Shown in pieces: positions 1 to 8,884 of a DNA stretch of 64,000 nt. This DNA is from Niallia sp. Man26 (GTDB lineage Bacteria; Bacillota; Bacilli; Bacillales; Cytobacillaceae). Both the position numbers and the translations under genes were made by a program. Every line of letters starts with the position of its first letter. Position 1 is the first letter of the stretch. The notes under the pieces are model-generated. The model was not told where the DNA came from. It was given only the letters and a program-made list of their open reading frames with translations, and did not search any database. The DNA is taken from contig NZ_CP095743.1 in NCBI RefSeq assembly GCF_022049065.2, forward strand, positions 3,177,001 through 3,241,000. Reading direction: 5' to 3'.

Positions 1-161
1 GCATCTATAAGCTTTCCTTCATTATCAAGAATAGCCTGCCGTAATTTTTTAAGCTGGTTTATTCGGAAGCTAACATCTAATGTTTGTTTTGTTTCAAAAA
101 ACTCTTTACTCTTTTTTATGATTTCTTTCACTTCATACAATTCAATGTCTTTTTCGTTCAT
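1..161 (-). CDS. Aldehyde dehydrogenase, N-terminal fragment (runs off the window)
   Basis: An open frame starts at an ATG at 161 and continues leftward past base 1. The visible 53 residues begin MNEKDIELYEVKEIIKKSKE and include VSFRINQLKKLRQAILDNEG. This is the pattern of the N-terminal helices of class 3 (YwdH/fatty-aldehyde-like) NAD(P)-dependent aldehyde dehydrogenases, where the phrase FRxxQLKKL is characteristic. A ribosome site AAGGGACC lies just before the ATG. The catalytic Cys and NAD site are outside the window, so the function rests on this N-terminal resemblance only. The aroD terminator at 190-217 separates it from the upstream gene. Confidence 0.7.
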   Translation of the reverse strand, partial: MNEKDIELYEVKEIIKKSKEFFETKQTLDVSFRINQLKKLRQAILDNEGKLID

Positions 162-189
162 ATCAGGTCCCTTTCTGAAATTAGATTAT

Positions 190-217
190 AAAAAAGGAGA
201 ATCCTTAACAGATTCTC
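190..217 (-). terminator. Rho-independent terminator after aroD
   Basis: Stem GAGAATC (197-203) pairs with GATTCTC (211-217) around a 7-nt loop. It is followed on the minus strand by CTTTTTT. Confidence 0.85.
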
Positions 218-224
218 TATGTTG

Positions 225-989
225 TCATATGCTGTCATGCAAGATAGCCATTGCTTGTTTTAATTTCCCGATCGGTATTTGTCCAGGAGCAGAGGCTTTT
301 TTGGCGGCGCCAAATGTAAGAGCCGAACCAAAAGCTTCGCCGGCAATACGGCTTATAGCTCCTTGTCCTCCCATTGACATAGCTATGATTGGTCTGTCCG
401 CATATTTCTCTTTCATCGTATTTACTGCATCCAACAGTGTAATCACATCTTGCATGCTTTGCGGCATGAGTGCAATCTTAGGCAGGTCCCCGCCCAATTC
501 CTGTGCCTTTTTCAGCCGGGCAATGATTTCTTCTTTCGCCGGTGTCTGACCAAAATCATGATTGGAAAGGATGACCGCAACTTGGTGGTCATGAGCAAAC
601 TTAATAAGCTCCACTACATCTTCTTCTTGCCCAAACAGCTCCACATCTATTAAATCAGCAGCTCCTGAACTTGCTGCCGCTTTATTTATCATACTATAAG
701 CTTCCCGCTCAATCTCTCTTTCGCCGCCTTCCTTCTTGCTTCGGAAGGTAAAAACAAGAGGCGTATCACCGATCCAATTTCTAATATATGTGAGCGTACG
801 AAGTACTTCGTTTACATCGTCTCCATTTTCAAAAAAGTCAACGCGCCATTCAATTACATCGACTCCTTCGCTCATCAAAAATTCTGCTTCTTCCTTAAGC
901 TGGCTTGCTGTTTCACCAATTAATGAAACACAGATTTTGGGTATGCCTTCACCGATTGTAACAGCTCTAATTTTTAACGGTCTAACCAT
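225..989 (-). CDS. aroD: 3-dehydroquinate dehydratase, type I
   Basis: Converts 3-dehydroquinate to 3-dehydroshikimate, step 3 of the shikimate pathway, in the cytoplasm. The 254-residue protein is the usual length for the type I (class I aldolase-like TIM barrel) enzyme. Visible marks are the start KIRAVTIGEGIPKICVSL, EWRVDFF near residue 48, the catalytic His in LSNHDF near 143, the Schiff-base Lys in LPKIALMPQ near 170, and the C-terminal loop SMGGQGAISR that closes over substrate. The ATG at 989 has AGAGGTG in front. It lies 38 bp downstream of aroK on the same strand, so the two probably share a transcript. Confidence 0.96.
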   Translation of the reverse strand: MVRPLKIRAVTIGEGIPKICVSLIGETASQLKEEAEFLMSEGVDVIEWRVDFFENGDDVNEVLRTLTYIRNWIGDTPLVFTFRSKKEGGEREIEREAYSMINKAAASSGAADLIDVELFGQEEDVVELIKFAHDHQVAVILSNHDFGQTPAKEEIIARLKKAQELGGDLPKIALMPQSMQDVITLLDAVNTMKEKYADRPIIAMSMGGQGAISRIAGEAFGSALTFGAAKKASAPGQIPIGKLKQAMAILHDSI

Positions 990-1027
990 TTATGCACCTC
1001 TATTGTTATTGTTGATCTTCGTTTTAA

Positions 1028-1582
1028 TTACCTTGGTTCATATAAATCCCAAGCATATTTTAAAGAATCAACAATATAATCTGCAATTTCTTCCATATCC
1101 TTGCTGTCTGTATCTACCTTCGAATGGTGGTCAGCATAAATTTGTTTCCTGCTGTTGAACAGCTCCTCCATATCATCAAGCGATTTATCCTTAAGGACAG
1201 GTCTGCTGTCAATGATAAGATTAATTCGATCCTTCCAAGAATCCCAAGATAGGTCTAGATGGATAACAATACAGTTGTCTAAGCAAGCCTGCTTAATTTC
1301 TTCCTGCAAGAAGGAACCGCCGCCAAGTGAAAGAACAAGGAGCTTTTTTTTGCTCAGCTCTGTCACCACTTGCTTTTCTTTTTCTCTGAATGCTTTTTCT
1401 CCAACCTGTTCGAAGATTTTTGAAACAGGCATGCCATACTCTTCTTCAATAACATGATCTACATCCAAAAAGTCGCGATACAGCTTTTTGGCAACTATCT
1501 TCCCTATACTTGTTTTGCCAACGCCCATAAAGCCAATGAAAACTACACTTTTTTCCCTTAATGGTACCCGATTGTTTTCCAA
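1028..1582 (-). CDS. aroK: Shikimate kinase
   Basis: Phosphorylates shikimate with ATP, step 5 of the shikimate pathway. With a TTG start at 1582 the protein has 184 residues, typical for the family. This start is preferred because AGGAGG lies 7 nt before it, while the 21-residue upstream extension lacks a ribosome site. Visible motifs are the Walker A loop GFMGVGKTS, the substrate-binding region DVDHVIEEEYGMPVSKIF, the LSLGGGSF loop, and the Arg in SRPVLK. It precedes aroD. Pairing of these two non-consecutive pathway genes suggests a small aro operon transcribed leftward. Confidence 0.94.
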   Translation of the reverse strand: MENNRVPLREKSVVFIGFMGVGKTSIGKIVAKKLYRDFLDVDHVIEEEYGMPVSKIFEQVGEKAFREKEKQVVTELSKKKLLVLSLGGGSFLQEEIKQACLDNCIVIHLDLSWDSWKDRINLIIDSRPVLKDKSLDDMEELFNSRKQIYADHHSKVDTDSKDMEEIADYIVDSLKYAWDLYEPR

Positions 1583-1889
1583 GATGATGCCTCCTACTAT
1601 TTTCGTGACAGCAAAATATTTTTTACGTCGTATTCTACTACTCATTATAAAATAATTATAGGGCTAATCCTAGTTTATTCTTCTGAATATTCTATTGTCT
1701 GCATGCATACATATGATTGATTGGATGATGATGAAAAGAACTGCCTCTTTCTCAATCGTTGTAAAATTTTCTCCTTTATCATTCAATTCCCTGTAATAGC
1801 TGTTCTATTTTCTCTGCTGTGTAACCCCTTCCTTTCTTATCATTACAAGAATCTTTCATTTTAGCATTCTATCATTCAAAAAAAGTTAT
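1583..1889. other. Intergenic region, no gene seen
   Basis: An AT-rich divergent spacer between aroK and katA. I see no open frame with a ribosome site. The aroK promoter presumably lies here but I could not place it. The right end carries the PerR box described separately. Confidence 0.5.
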
Positions 1890-1904
1890 TTATAATAATT
1901 ATAA
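1890..1904 (+). promoter_or_regulatory. PerR box upstream of katA
   Basis: The 15-mer TTATAATAATTATAA matches the Bacillus PerR consensus TTATAATNATTATAA at every position and is fully palindromic. It sits just upstream of a -35-like TTGATT (1912-1917) and a -10-like TATTAT (1934-1939, 16-bp spacer). The expected effect is repression by metal-bound PerR and release by peroxide. Confidence 0.9.
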
Positions 1905-1982
1905 AATAGTATTGATTTTTTAATTATAGATGATATTATTATGTACATAAGATAAAGAACCAACAAATTACGAGGTGATTAT

Positions 1983-3437
1983 ATGTCAAACAATAAACTA
2001 ACTACTAGCTGGGGTGCACCAGTAGGAGACAACCAAAACTCTATGACTGCTGGCGACCGCGGACCAACATTAATCCAAGATGTTCATTTGCTTGAGAAAT
2101 TAGCTCATTTTAACAGAGAACGTGTACCTGAGCGTGTTGTTCACGCAAAAGGAGCTGGCGCACACGGCTACTTCGAAGTGACAAATGACTTAACAAAATA
2201 TACAAAAGCTAACTTCCTTAATGAAGTAGGTAAAAGAACTCCAATGTTCATTCGCTTCTCTACAGTTGCAGGTGAGCTAGGTTCTGCTGATACAGTTCGT
2301 GACCCACGCGGTTTCGCTGTTAAGTTTTATACAGAAGAAGGTAACTATGATATCGTTGGTAACAATACGCCTGTATTCTTTATCCGTGATGCAATCAAGT
2401 TCCCTGACTTTATTCATACACAAAAAAGAGATCCAAAAACACATTTGAAAAACCCTACTGCAGTTTGGGATTTCTGGTCTCATTCACCAGAATCACTGCA
2501 CCAAGTTTCAATCTTGATGTCTGACCGCGGTATCCCTGCAACACTTCGCCATATGCATGGTTTCGGAAGCCATACCTTTAAATGGGTAAACAAAGAAGGC
2601 GAAGCTGTTTGGGTGAAATATCACTTCAAGACAGAGCAAGGTGTGAAAAATCTTGATGTTGCAACTGCAGCAAAATTAGCTGGTGAAAACCCAGATTATC
2701 ATACAGAAGATTTATTCAATGCTATTGAAGCTGGCGACTTCCCTGCTTGGACATTATATGTACAAATCATGCCTGTTGAAGATGCTAACACATACCGCTT
2801 CGATCCATTTGATGTAACAAAAGTATGGTCTCAAAAAGACTATCCATTAATTGAAGTTGGTCGCATGGTGCTTAACCGCAACCCAGAAAACTATTTTGCT
2901 GAGGTTGAGCAAGCAACATTCTCACCTGGAACATTCGTACCAGGAGTTGAAGCATCACCAGATAAAATGCTTCAAGGCCGTCTGTTTGCATATGCTGATG
3001 CACACCGCTACCGTGTTGGTGTTAACCACAATGCACTTCCAATCAACCGTCCGCAAAGCCCTGTGAATAACTATCAACGTGATGGTCAAATGCGCTTTGA
3101 CGGCAATGGCGGAGGCTCTGTATATTATGAGCCAAACAGCTTCAGCGGTCCTAAAGAATCTGCCGAGGACAAAACATCTTCATTCGCAGTTTCTGGAGTA
3201 GCTGACAGTGTTGCATATGATCACAATGACCATTACACACAAGCTGGCGATTTATACCGCTTATTATCAGAAGAAGAGCGTGCTAGATTGGTAGAAAACA
3301 TTGTTGGTGCAATGAAACCAGTAGAATTAGAAGAAATCAAACTTCGTCAAATCGGACACTTCTACAAAGCAGATCCAGAATACGGAACACGCATTGCAGA
3401 AGGACTTGGCTTAGCTGTTCCTGAAGCAGTAAAATAA
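1983..3437 (+). CDS. katA: Vegetative catalase
   Basis: Monofunctional small-subunit heme catalase that turns hydrogen peroxide into water and oxygen. Its 484 residues match clade 3 enzymes such as B. subtilis KatA (about 483). Visible marks are the distal His54 in [16 protein letters not shown], the distal Asn in [12 protein letters not shown] near 127, and the proximal heme-ligand Tyr in [17 protein letters not shown] near 337. The ATG at 1983 follows GAGGTG. It is monocistronic, ending in a strong terminator, and is preceded by a perfect PerR box, which explains its likely peroxide induction. Codon use is biased to common codons, as expected of a highly expressed gene. Confidence 0.97.
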   Translation: MSNNKLTTSWGAPVGDNQNSMTAGDRGPTLIQDVHLLEKLAHFNRERVPERVVHAKGAGAHGYFEVTNDLTKYTKANFLNEVGKRTPMFIRFSTVAGELGSADTVRDPRGFAVKFYTEEGNYDIVGNNTPVFFIRDAIKFPDFIHTQKRDPKTHLKNPTAVWDFWSHSPESLHQVSILMSDRGIPATLRHMHGFGSHTFKWVNKEGEAVWVKYHFKTEQGVKNLDVATAAKLAGENPDYHTEDLFNAIEAGDFPAWTLYVQIMPVEDANTYRFDPFDVTKVWSQKDYPLIEVGRMVLNRNPENYFAEVEQATFSPGTFVPGVEASPDKMLQGRLFAYADAHRYRVGVNHNALPINRPQSPVNNYQRDGQMRFDGNGGGSVYYEPNSFSGPKESAEDKTSSFAVSGVADSVAYDHNDHYTQAGDLYRLLSEEERARLVENIVGAMKPVELEEIKLRQIGHFYKADPEYGTRIAEGLGLAVPEAVK

Positions 3438-3453
3438 TTAATTTCTCTCATAT

Positions 3454-3486
3454 AAGCCCTTAACATTTATTTGTTAAGGGCTTTTT
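3454..3486 (+). terminator. Terminator after katA
   Basis: AAGCCCTTAAC (3454-3464) pairs perfectly with GTTAAGGGCTT (3473-3483), followed by TTTT. Confidence 0.9.
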
Positions 3487-3606
3487 GCATTTTTTCTAAG
3501 TCAACTTAATACATATTCATTGAAAAAATCTGGTACAAGCTATACTCTTTAAATATGTAAGGGCTTTTAACATGGCCAATTTAAACCTTTAGAGGAGCTG
3601 ATAAGA

Positions 3607-4461
3607 TTGTCATTAACACTTAGCAGTACAAAAAAACTTAGCAATGGTGTAGAAATCCCTTATTTAGGCTTAGGAGTCTTTCTTGTGAAAGATCCTGCAG
3701 AATGTGAAAATGCAGTGAAAGCTGCGATTAAAAACGGCTACCGTTCCATTGATACGGCAACCCGGTATGAAAACGAAAGCTTCGTTGGCAATGCACTACA
3801 AGCAGTTGATGTGCCGAGGGAGGAATTATTCATTACAACAAAGGTATGGCTGAGCGACTTTGGCTATGAAGAAACGAAACAAGCACTGCGCCGATCATTG
3901 CAAGAAATGCAGCTTGAATATCTTGATCTTTATCTTATTCACTGGGCTGCTCCAAACTATGCCGAAACATGGCGGGCAATGGAGGATTTGTACGAGGAAG
4001 GACTTGTGAAGGCCATCGGTGTGTGTAACTTCCAAATTCACCATCTTGAAAAGCTTGCAGAAACGGCAAGAATTACACCGATGCTGAATCAGATTGAAAC
4101 ACATCCTTTATTCCAGCAAAAAGAATTACGCGAATATATGGAAAAGCATGGGATTGCACATGAAGCATGGGCACCGTTAGCTCAAGGCAGAGATGGACTT
4201 TTTGAAAATCCGACATTGCAAGGTATCGGAGATAAATACGGAAAATCAACAGCGCAAGTTATGCTAAGATGGCATCTTCAAAGAGATACAATCATCATTC
4301 CGAAGTCTGTTCATGAGCATCGCATTATTGAAAATGCCAATCTGTTCGACTTTACTTTAACTGATGAAGATATGAAAGCGATTGAGCAGCTTGATACTGG
4401 TTCACGTGTTTTCGGTGATCCTGATGATATTGAAAGATTAACTGCCTTACAGCAGCAATAA
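3607..4461 (+). CDS. Aldo/keto reductase (AKR5-like, glyoxal/methylglyoxal reductase type)
   Basis: NADPH-dependent reductase of the YvgN/YtbE type that reduces alpha-keto aldehydes and other carbonyls. It has 284 residues and a TTG start, chosen because GAGGAG lies 9 nt before it. The catalytic tetrad is visible: Asp and Tyr in DTATRYENE, Lys in TTKVW, His in YLIHW. The cofactor loop IIPKSVHEHRI is near 240. It is a single gene between two terminators, 170 bp after katA. A role in carbonyl or oxidative stress is inferred from family and position, and the substrate cannot be read from the sequence. Confidence 0.88.
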   Translation: MSLTLSSTKKLSNGVEIPYLGLGVFLVKDPAECENAVKAAIKNGYRSIDTATRYENESFVGNALQAVDVPREELFITTKVWLSDFGYEETKQALRRSLQEMQLEYLDLYLIHWAAPNYAETWRAMEDLYEEGLVKAIGVCNFQIHHLEKLAETARITPMLNQIETHPLFQQKELREYMEKHGIAHEAWAPLAQGRDGLFENPTLQGIGDKYGKSTAQVMLRWHLQRDTIIIPKSVHEHRIIENANLFDFTLTDEDMKAIEQLDTGSRVFGDPDDIERLTALQQQ

Positions 4462-4466
4462 AAATA

Positions 4467-4505
4467 AAGAATGCAATGGCTAAAAAGCCGCTGCATTCTT
4501 TTTTT
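4467..4505. terminator. Bidirectional terminator between the reductase and the 43-residue gene
   Basis: AAGAATGCA pairs with TGCATTCTT around a loop of about 14 nt. Seven T residues follow on the plus strand and a T-rich run follows on the minus strand. Confidence 0.8.
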
Positions 4506-4506
4506 G

Positions 4507-4638
4507 CTATTCTACTGATTTTTTGTTAGTAGATGCCCACTGGTTATCAGTAGCTGTTTTTTCTTCTCTTTTACTTGTAACTTCTGCATTAGCTGCAGCC
4601 CATTGATTATTTGTTTTTGTCTTTTTTTCCTTCGCCAT
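4507..4638 (-). CDS. 43-residue hydrophilic protein with two NQWA-type repeats
   Basis: A short gene: ATG at 4638, stop at 4507, with GGGAGG 7 nt before the start and a terminator right after the stop. The protein begins MAKEKKTKTNNQWAAANAEV and contains a second copy, DNQWASTNKK, about 21 residues later. The unit is therefore NQW(A)xxN followed by a Lys/Glu-rich stretch. It has no Cys, no membrane segment and is very polar. A sigma-G-like promoter (4678-4707) lies at the right distance, which suggests forespore expression and a role like a minor small acid-soluble spore protein, but it does not match a known Ssp family that I can recall. Function unknown. Confidence 0.7.
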   Translation of the reverse strand: MAKEKKTKTNNQWAAANAEVTSKREEKTATDNQWASTNKKSVE

Positions 4639-4677
4639 GATTTTGCCTCCCATGCTAATGATATAGTGATGCATAAT

Positions 4678-4707
4678 TAGTATGAGATAAAAAAGAGCAG
4701 ATTATGA
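4678..4707 (-). promoter_or_regulatory. Candidate sigma-G promoter of the 43-residue gene
   Basis: On the minus strand TCATA (4703-4707) is followed by an 18-bp spacer and CATACTA (4678-4684). The sigma-G consensus is GMATR-N18-CATNMTA, so only the first -35 base differs. The start codon is about 40 bp downstream. Confidence 0.5.
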
Positions 4708-4846
4708 ACAATCACAAGCAATTTCGCAACAAACACAAACTACCATGTTCATCGCATATGTCTCCTAGATAAAGTTGCTGTTCTGTAAAGCAACTGGTGT
4801 CAGCATTTCAATTTCTTTTCCATGCACTTATTTAACTAAAGTTTAC

Positions 4847-4866
4847 TTGACCCTATTATGTGTCAA
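4847..4866 (+). promoter_or_regulatory. Inverted repeat, likely autoregulatory GntR operator
   Basis: TTGAC-N10-GTCAA lies 26 bp before the start of the GntR gene at 4893. The spacing and symmetry fit an FCD-type GntR dimer. The left half overlaps a possible -35 (TTGACC). Confidence 0.45.
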
Positions 4867-4892
4867 ATTGAAAATTATGATATATTGTTTGT

Positions 4893-5540
4893 ATGAAAAA
4901 TATTTCTCAAATCAGCAGAATTTCCTTAAGAGATCAAGTATACCAACAGTTAAAGCAGGCCGTAATTCATCTCGAACTCGCCCCTGGCGAAAAGATCAGC
5001 GACAAGCTTCTTGCTGAACAATTCGGCGTCAGCAGGACACCAGTAAGAGAAGCGTTGAAAAGATTGGAGGATGAGGGACTAGTCATATCTTCTCCTGGTT
5101 CAGAAACAAAGGTTAGCTTGATTGACATTGAACAGGCTAAACATGCCTTTACAGTCGTTGCAGCCTTAAATGCTTTAGCTGCAAAACTCGCTCTGCCTTA
5201 TTTAACGGAAGCACACTGCAAGGAACTAATCACCTTAAATGAAGATTTTGAAAAAGCAATAATGAAAGAAGATAAATATGAAGCAATTAAAAAAGACGAT
5301 CAATTTCACTCTGTGCTATTGCATGCATCCAATAATCCAGAGATTGAAATGGCGCTTGAGCGCCTTCTTCCGAAAATTAGAAGACTTGAGTTGCTTAAAT
5401 TTAATAAGGTGGACGGTCTTTCATCCATCCGCCAACATAACGAAATAATTGCCTGCCTCGAAAACGGAAACCACCAGGAGCTTTCAAAGCTTGTGGAAGA
5501 AAACTGGCTGAGTCTGGCATCCTACTTAACAAAAGTATAA
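4893..5540 (+). CDS. GntR-family regulator, FCD subfamily
   Basis: A 215-residue DNA-binding regulator. The N-terminal winged helix (residues 5-72) carries the classic SLRDQVYQQLKQAVIHLELAP, SDKLLAEQFGVSRTPVREAL and RLEDEGLV motifs. Residues 80-210 form an all-helical FCD effector domain with candidate metal residues in DDQFHSVLLHASNNP and SIRQHNEII. FCD proteins usually sense small organic acids. No Shine-Dalgarno is visible before the ATG and there is no nearer alternative start, so initiation may be weak or leaderless. There is no obvious co-transcribed target, and the operator-like repeat just upstream suggests self-control. Confidence 0.88.
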   Translation: MKNISQISRISLRDQVYQQLKQAVIHLELAPGEKISDKLLAEQFGVSRTPVREALKRLEDEGLVISSPGSETKVSLIDIEQAKHAFTVVAALNALAAKLALPYLTEAHCKELITLNEDFEKAIMKEDKYEAIKKDDQFHSVLLHASNNPEIEMALERLLPKIRRLELLKFNKVDGLSSIRQHNEIIACLENGNHQELSKLVEENWLSLASYLTKV

Positions 5541-5583
5541 AAAGACCAGATGATTGAAATACCTCAATCACGCTGGTCTTTTC
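5539..5583. terminator. Bidirectional terminator between the GntR and MerR genes
   Basis: AAAGACCAG with ATGATTGA pairs with TCAATCACG with CTGGTCTTT (5541-5582). It serves the two convergent genes. Confidence 0.85.
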
Positions 5584-5592
5584 GTTTACCCC

Positions 5593-6351
5593 TCATAAGC
5601 TAGTATAGTGGAGAATAGCATCTCTTAAAAAAACAGCCGCACCTTGTTCAACCTTATCGTAATAGGCAGTAAACCGCTCATCGTCCACATACATTCTGGC
5701 AAGATTAGCATGAGCTTCTTTGCTGTAGGAATTCCAATAAAACGTGAGCCAGCGCTTATGAAGCTCTGCAGTCATTTGTGCTGCCGCACTTTGTGGATCT
5801 CCTGTTTTCATTGCTTCTTTTAATCTTTCCAACACCTCTTCCCCAAGCCTTTCTGCTTCTGTGAATTCGGCTTCTGTCATCTTCAGCAATTTCTTGTTAG
5901 ACTGATCGATTGTGTCCTCCCCATACTTTTGTCGAAGCTCTTTGCCATACTTCTGTTCGTTTTCTTCGACCATTTTTTGCTTTAAACCTTCAAACCTGTC
6001 TTTATCGCTCATTCTCACTCTTCCTTTCGTCTCTTCTAACGTTTTGTCGACATTTTGAATAATCATGTCTATACGGTTTCGTTTTGCCAGGAGATTCGCC
6101 CTATGTTCCTCTAACGCTCCTTTAATATCAAAGGAAGGGGAAGAAATAATTTGTTTAATATCCTCTAAACTGACTTCAAGCTCTCGATAAATCAAGATTT
6201 GTTGAAGCAGCTCTACCTCTTTTTTTCCATATATACGGTAGCCTGATGAATTGACCCTTGCCGGCTTAAGCAGACCAATTTCATCATAATACCTTAATGT
6301 TCTGGTGCTGATTCCAGCTATTTGACTTAAGCTTTTAATCGTGTATTCCAC
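5593..6351 (-). CDS. MerR-family regulator with TipAS drug-sensing domain
   Basis: A 252-residue TipAL-type activator. Residues 1-70 are a MerR winged helix (YTIKSLSQIAGISTRTLRYYDEIGLL, SGYRIYGKKEVELLQQI). A coiled coil follows at about 76-115, and residues 125-250 form a TipAS antibiotic-recognition domain (helices around FTEAERLGEEVLERL and HKRWLTFYWNSYSKEAHANLARMY). In Streptomyces and Bacillus relatives this fold binds thiopeptides or other amphipathic drugs. The GTG start at 6351 follows AGGAGGAG. Its own promoter has the long 19-bp spacer and dyad typical of MerR control, so self-activation is likely. No pump is adjacent. Confidence 0.88.
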   Translation of the reverse strand: MEYTIKSLSQIAGISTRTLRYYDEIGLLKPARVNSSGYRIYGKKEVELLQQILIYRELEVSLEDIKQIISSPSFDIKGALEEHRANLLAKRNRIDMIIQNVDKTLEETKGRVRMSDKDRFEGLKQKMVEENEQKYGKELRQKYGEDTIDQSNKKLLKMTEAEFTEAERLGEEVLERLKEAMKTGDPQSAAAQMTAELHKRWLTFYWNSYSKEAHANLARMYVDDERFTAYYDKVEQGAAVFLRDAILHYTSL

Positions 6352-6385
6352 TAAGCATCTCCTCCTGACTATTTCATCTTAAAGG

Positions 6386-6406
6386 TTTACGCAGCGTTAA
6401 TGTAAA
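6386..6406 (-). promoter_or_regulatory. MerR-type dyad in the promoter of the TipAS regulator
   Basis: TTTAC-N11-GTAAA lies between a -35-like TTTACA and a -10-like TAAGAT about 19 bp apart. This is the overlong spacing that MerR proteins correct by DNA distortion. Confidence 0.5.
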
Positions 6407-6451
6407 TAGGTATTTTGAAAAAATATTATAATTTTTATTTTATTATGGCAC

Positions 6452-6484
6452 AAAAAAAAAGGCCGGAAACCTCCAAAGCCTTTT
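6452..6484 (-). terminator. Terminator after the GmuR-like gene
   Basis: On the minus strand an AAAGGC...GCCTTT stem with inner GGA/TCC pairing is followed by nine T residues. Confidence 0.8.
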
Positions 6485-6491
6485 AAATATT

Positions 6492-7205
6492 TCAGCGCTT
6501 AATATTTACTGTTGTTACCTCAAACTTATCATATCGATGCCTTGAAAAGGAATACTCGAACGGAACTCCATTGTTTAAAAAACCCACATGCTCTACTTCC
6601 AAGATAGGGTCATCCTTCATACATACAAGATGAGCTTGATCTAACTCATTGGACTTGCATGCCCGTATCTTACGATGTGAGCCGGCAATCGTGAGACCTA
6701 AGCTTTTCGTGATATGCTCATAAATGGAACCGTCCAATATCTCATCCGTAATGCCTGTAATAAGGGTTGTCGGCATATACGTTATCTCCATAACGTAAGG
6801 CTCCCCGTTTACAAGCCTTAACCGAATCAAATAGTAAACAGGTGTTTTCAGGTCGATAGCAAGATGTTCAGCAACGTCTTCTGATGGAAAACCAACTTCA
6901 AACTTAATGACCTTGCTTGTCACCTGCTGCCCCTCCATCAGTCTGGACAAACCTGTGACCTCATTGCTCAATACATTTACGCGGCTGTCTTGAATGGCTG
7001 ATTTGACAATAAATGTGCCATGTCCTCTTTTCCGGTAAAGAAGCCCTTCAAGGACCAATGTGTCAAGCGCTCTTTTCATCGTCATCCTGCTGCAGGAAAA
7101 CTCTTTCGAAAGAGTTATTTCATCAGGAATTGGCTGATCGAAAGCATAGTAGGACTCTTTAATTCTTTTCTTCATTTCTGCTGAGATTGCTTCGTACTTG
7201 TTCAT
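6492..7205 (-). CDS. GntR-family repressor with UTRA domain, GmuR-like
   Basis: A 237-residue HutC-type regulator. The winged helix at residues 1-68 has ISAEMKKRIKESYY, DEITLSKEFSCSRMTMKRALD and LLYRKRGHGTFIV. The UTRA ligand domain at about 90-235 has GLSRLMEGQQVTSKVIKFE, PVYYLIRLRLVNGEPYVMEITYMP and the closing EYSFSRHRYDKFEV. Length and motifs resemble B. subtilis GmuR, the repressor of the oligo-beta-mannoside PTS operon. It is the last gene of the aldo/keto reductase-GH1 unit, and the inverted operator shared by that unit and the PTS operon at 24.5-28 kb makes it the best candidate to control both. The ATG follows AAGGTGG. Confidence 0.88.
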   Translation of the reverse strand: MNKYEAISAEMKKRIKESYYAFDQPIPDEITLSKEFSCSRMTMKRALDTLVLEGLLYRKRGHGTFIVKSAIQDSRVNVLSNEVTGLSRLMEGQQVTSKVIKFEVGFPSEDVAEHLAIDLKTPVYYLIRLRLVNGEPYVMEITYMPTTLITGITDEILDGSIYEHITKSLGLTIAGSHRKIRACKSNELDQAHLVCMKDDPILEVEHVGFLNNGVPFEYSFSRHRYDKFEVTTVNIKR

Positions 7206-7330
7206 GATGGAACCACCTTAAAAAATAGATAGTTATATTATAAATTTATTGGTTTGAAATTGTTAGCTATCCCAGTGTTTTTTTGAAAGATGGCTTTATA
7301 GTCCAGAATGGCGAAAACACATGTAAGGGA

Positions 7331-7369
7331 TACGCTGCAGGGATTCACTGCTCCGAGCAGCGTAAATCC
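7331..7369 (-). promoter_or_regulatory. Nested, mutually exclusive hairpins between GH1 gene and GntR/UTRA gene
   Basis: The 239-bp gap holds TACGCTGC (7331-7338) facing GCAGCGTA (7357-7364). It also holds an alternative fold, GGATT (7341-7345) with AATCC (7365-7369), enclosing CTGCT (7348-7352) with AGCAG (7356-7360). The two folds share bases and cannot coexist. There is no T-tract next to either. It may act as an attenuator, a processing site or an mRNA stabiliser. A possible gntR promoter (TATAAT near 7238) lies further downstream. Confidence 0.45.
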
Positions 7370-7444
7370 TCCTGTAAGAAATTCTAGTAAAGGGCATCTT
7401 TCTTATTTCTGTCCAACTATTCTTCCAACCATTCATCAACTACA

Positions 7445-8860
<1,416 letters not shown>

Positions 8861-8884
8861 TTATTTTTATATGAAACTGCTAAC

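Noticed and set aside
4703..4771. 22-codon plus-strand frame starting ATGAACAATCAC
   Set aside because: No proper ribosome site, no terminator, and it overlaps the sigma-G-like promoter of the 43-residue gene.
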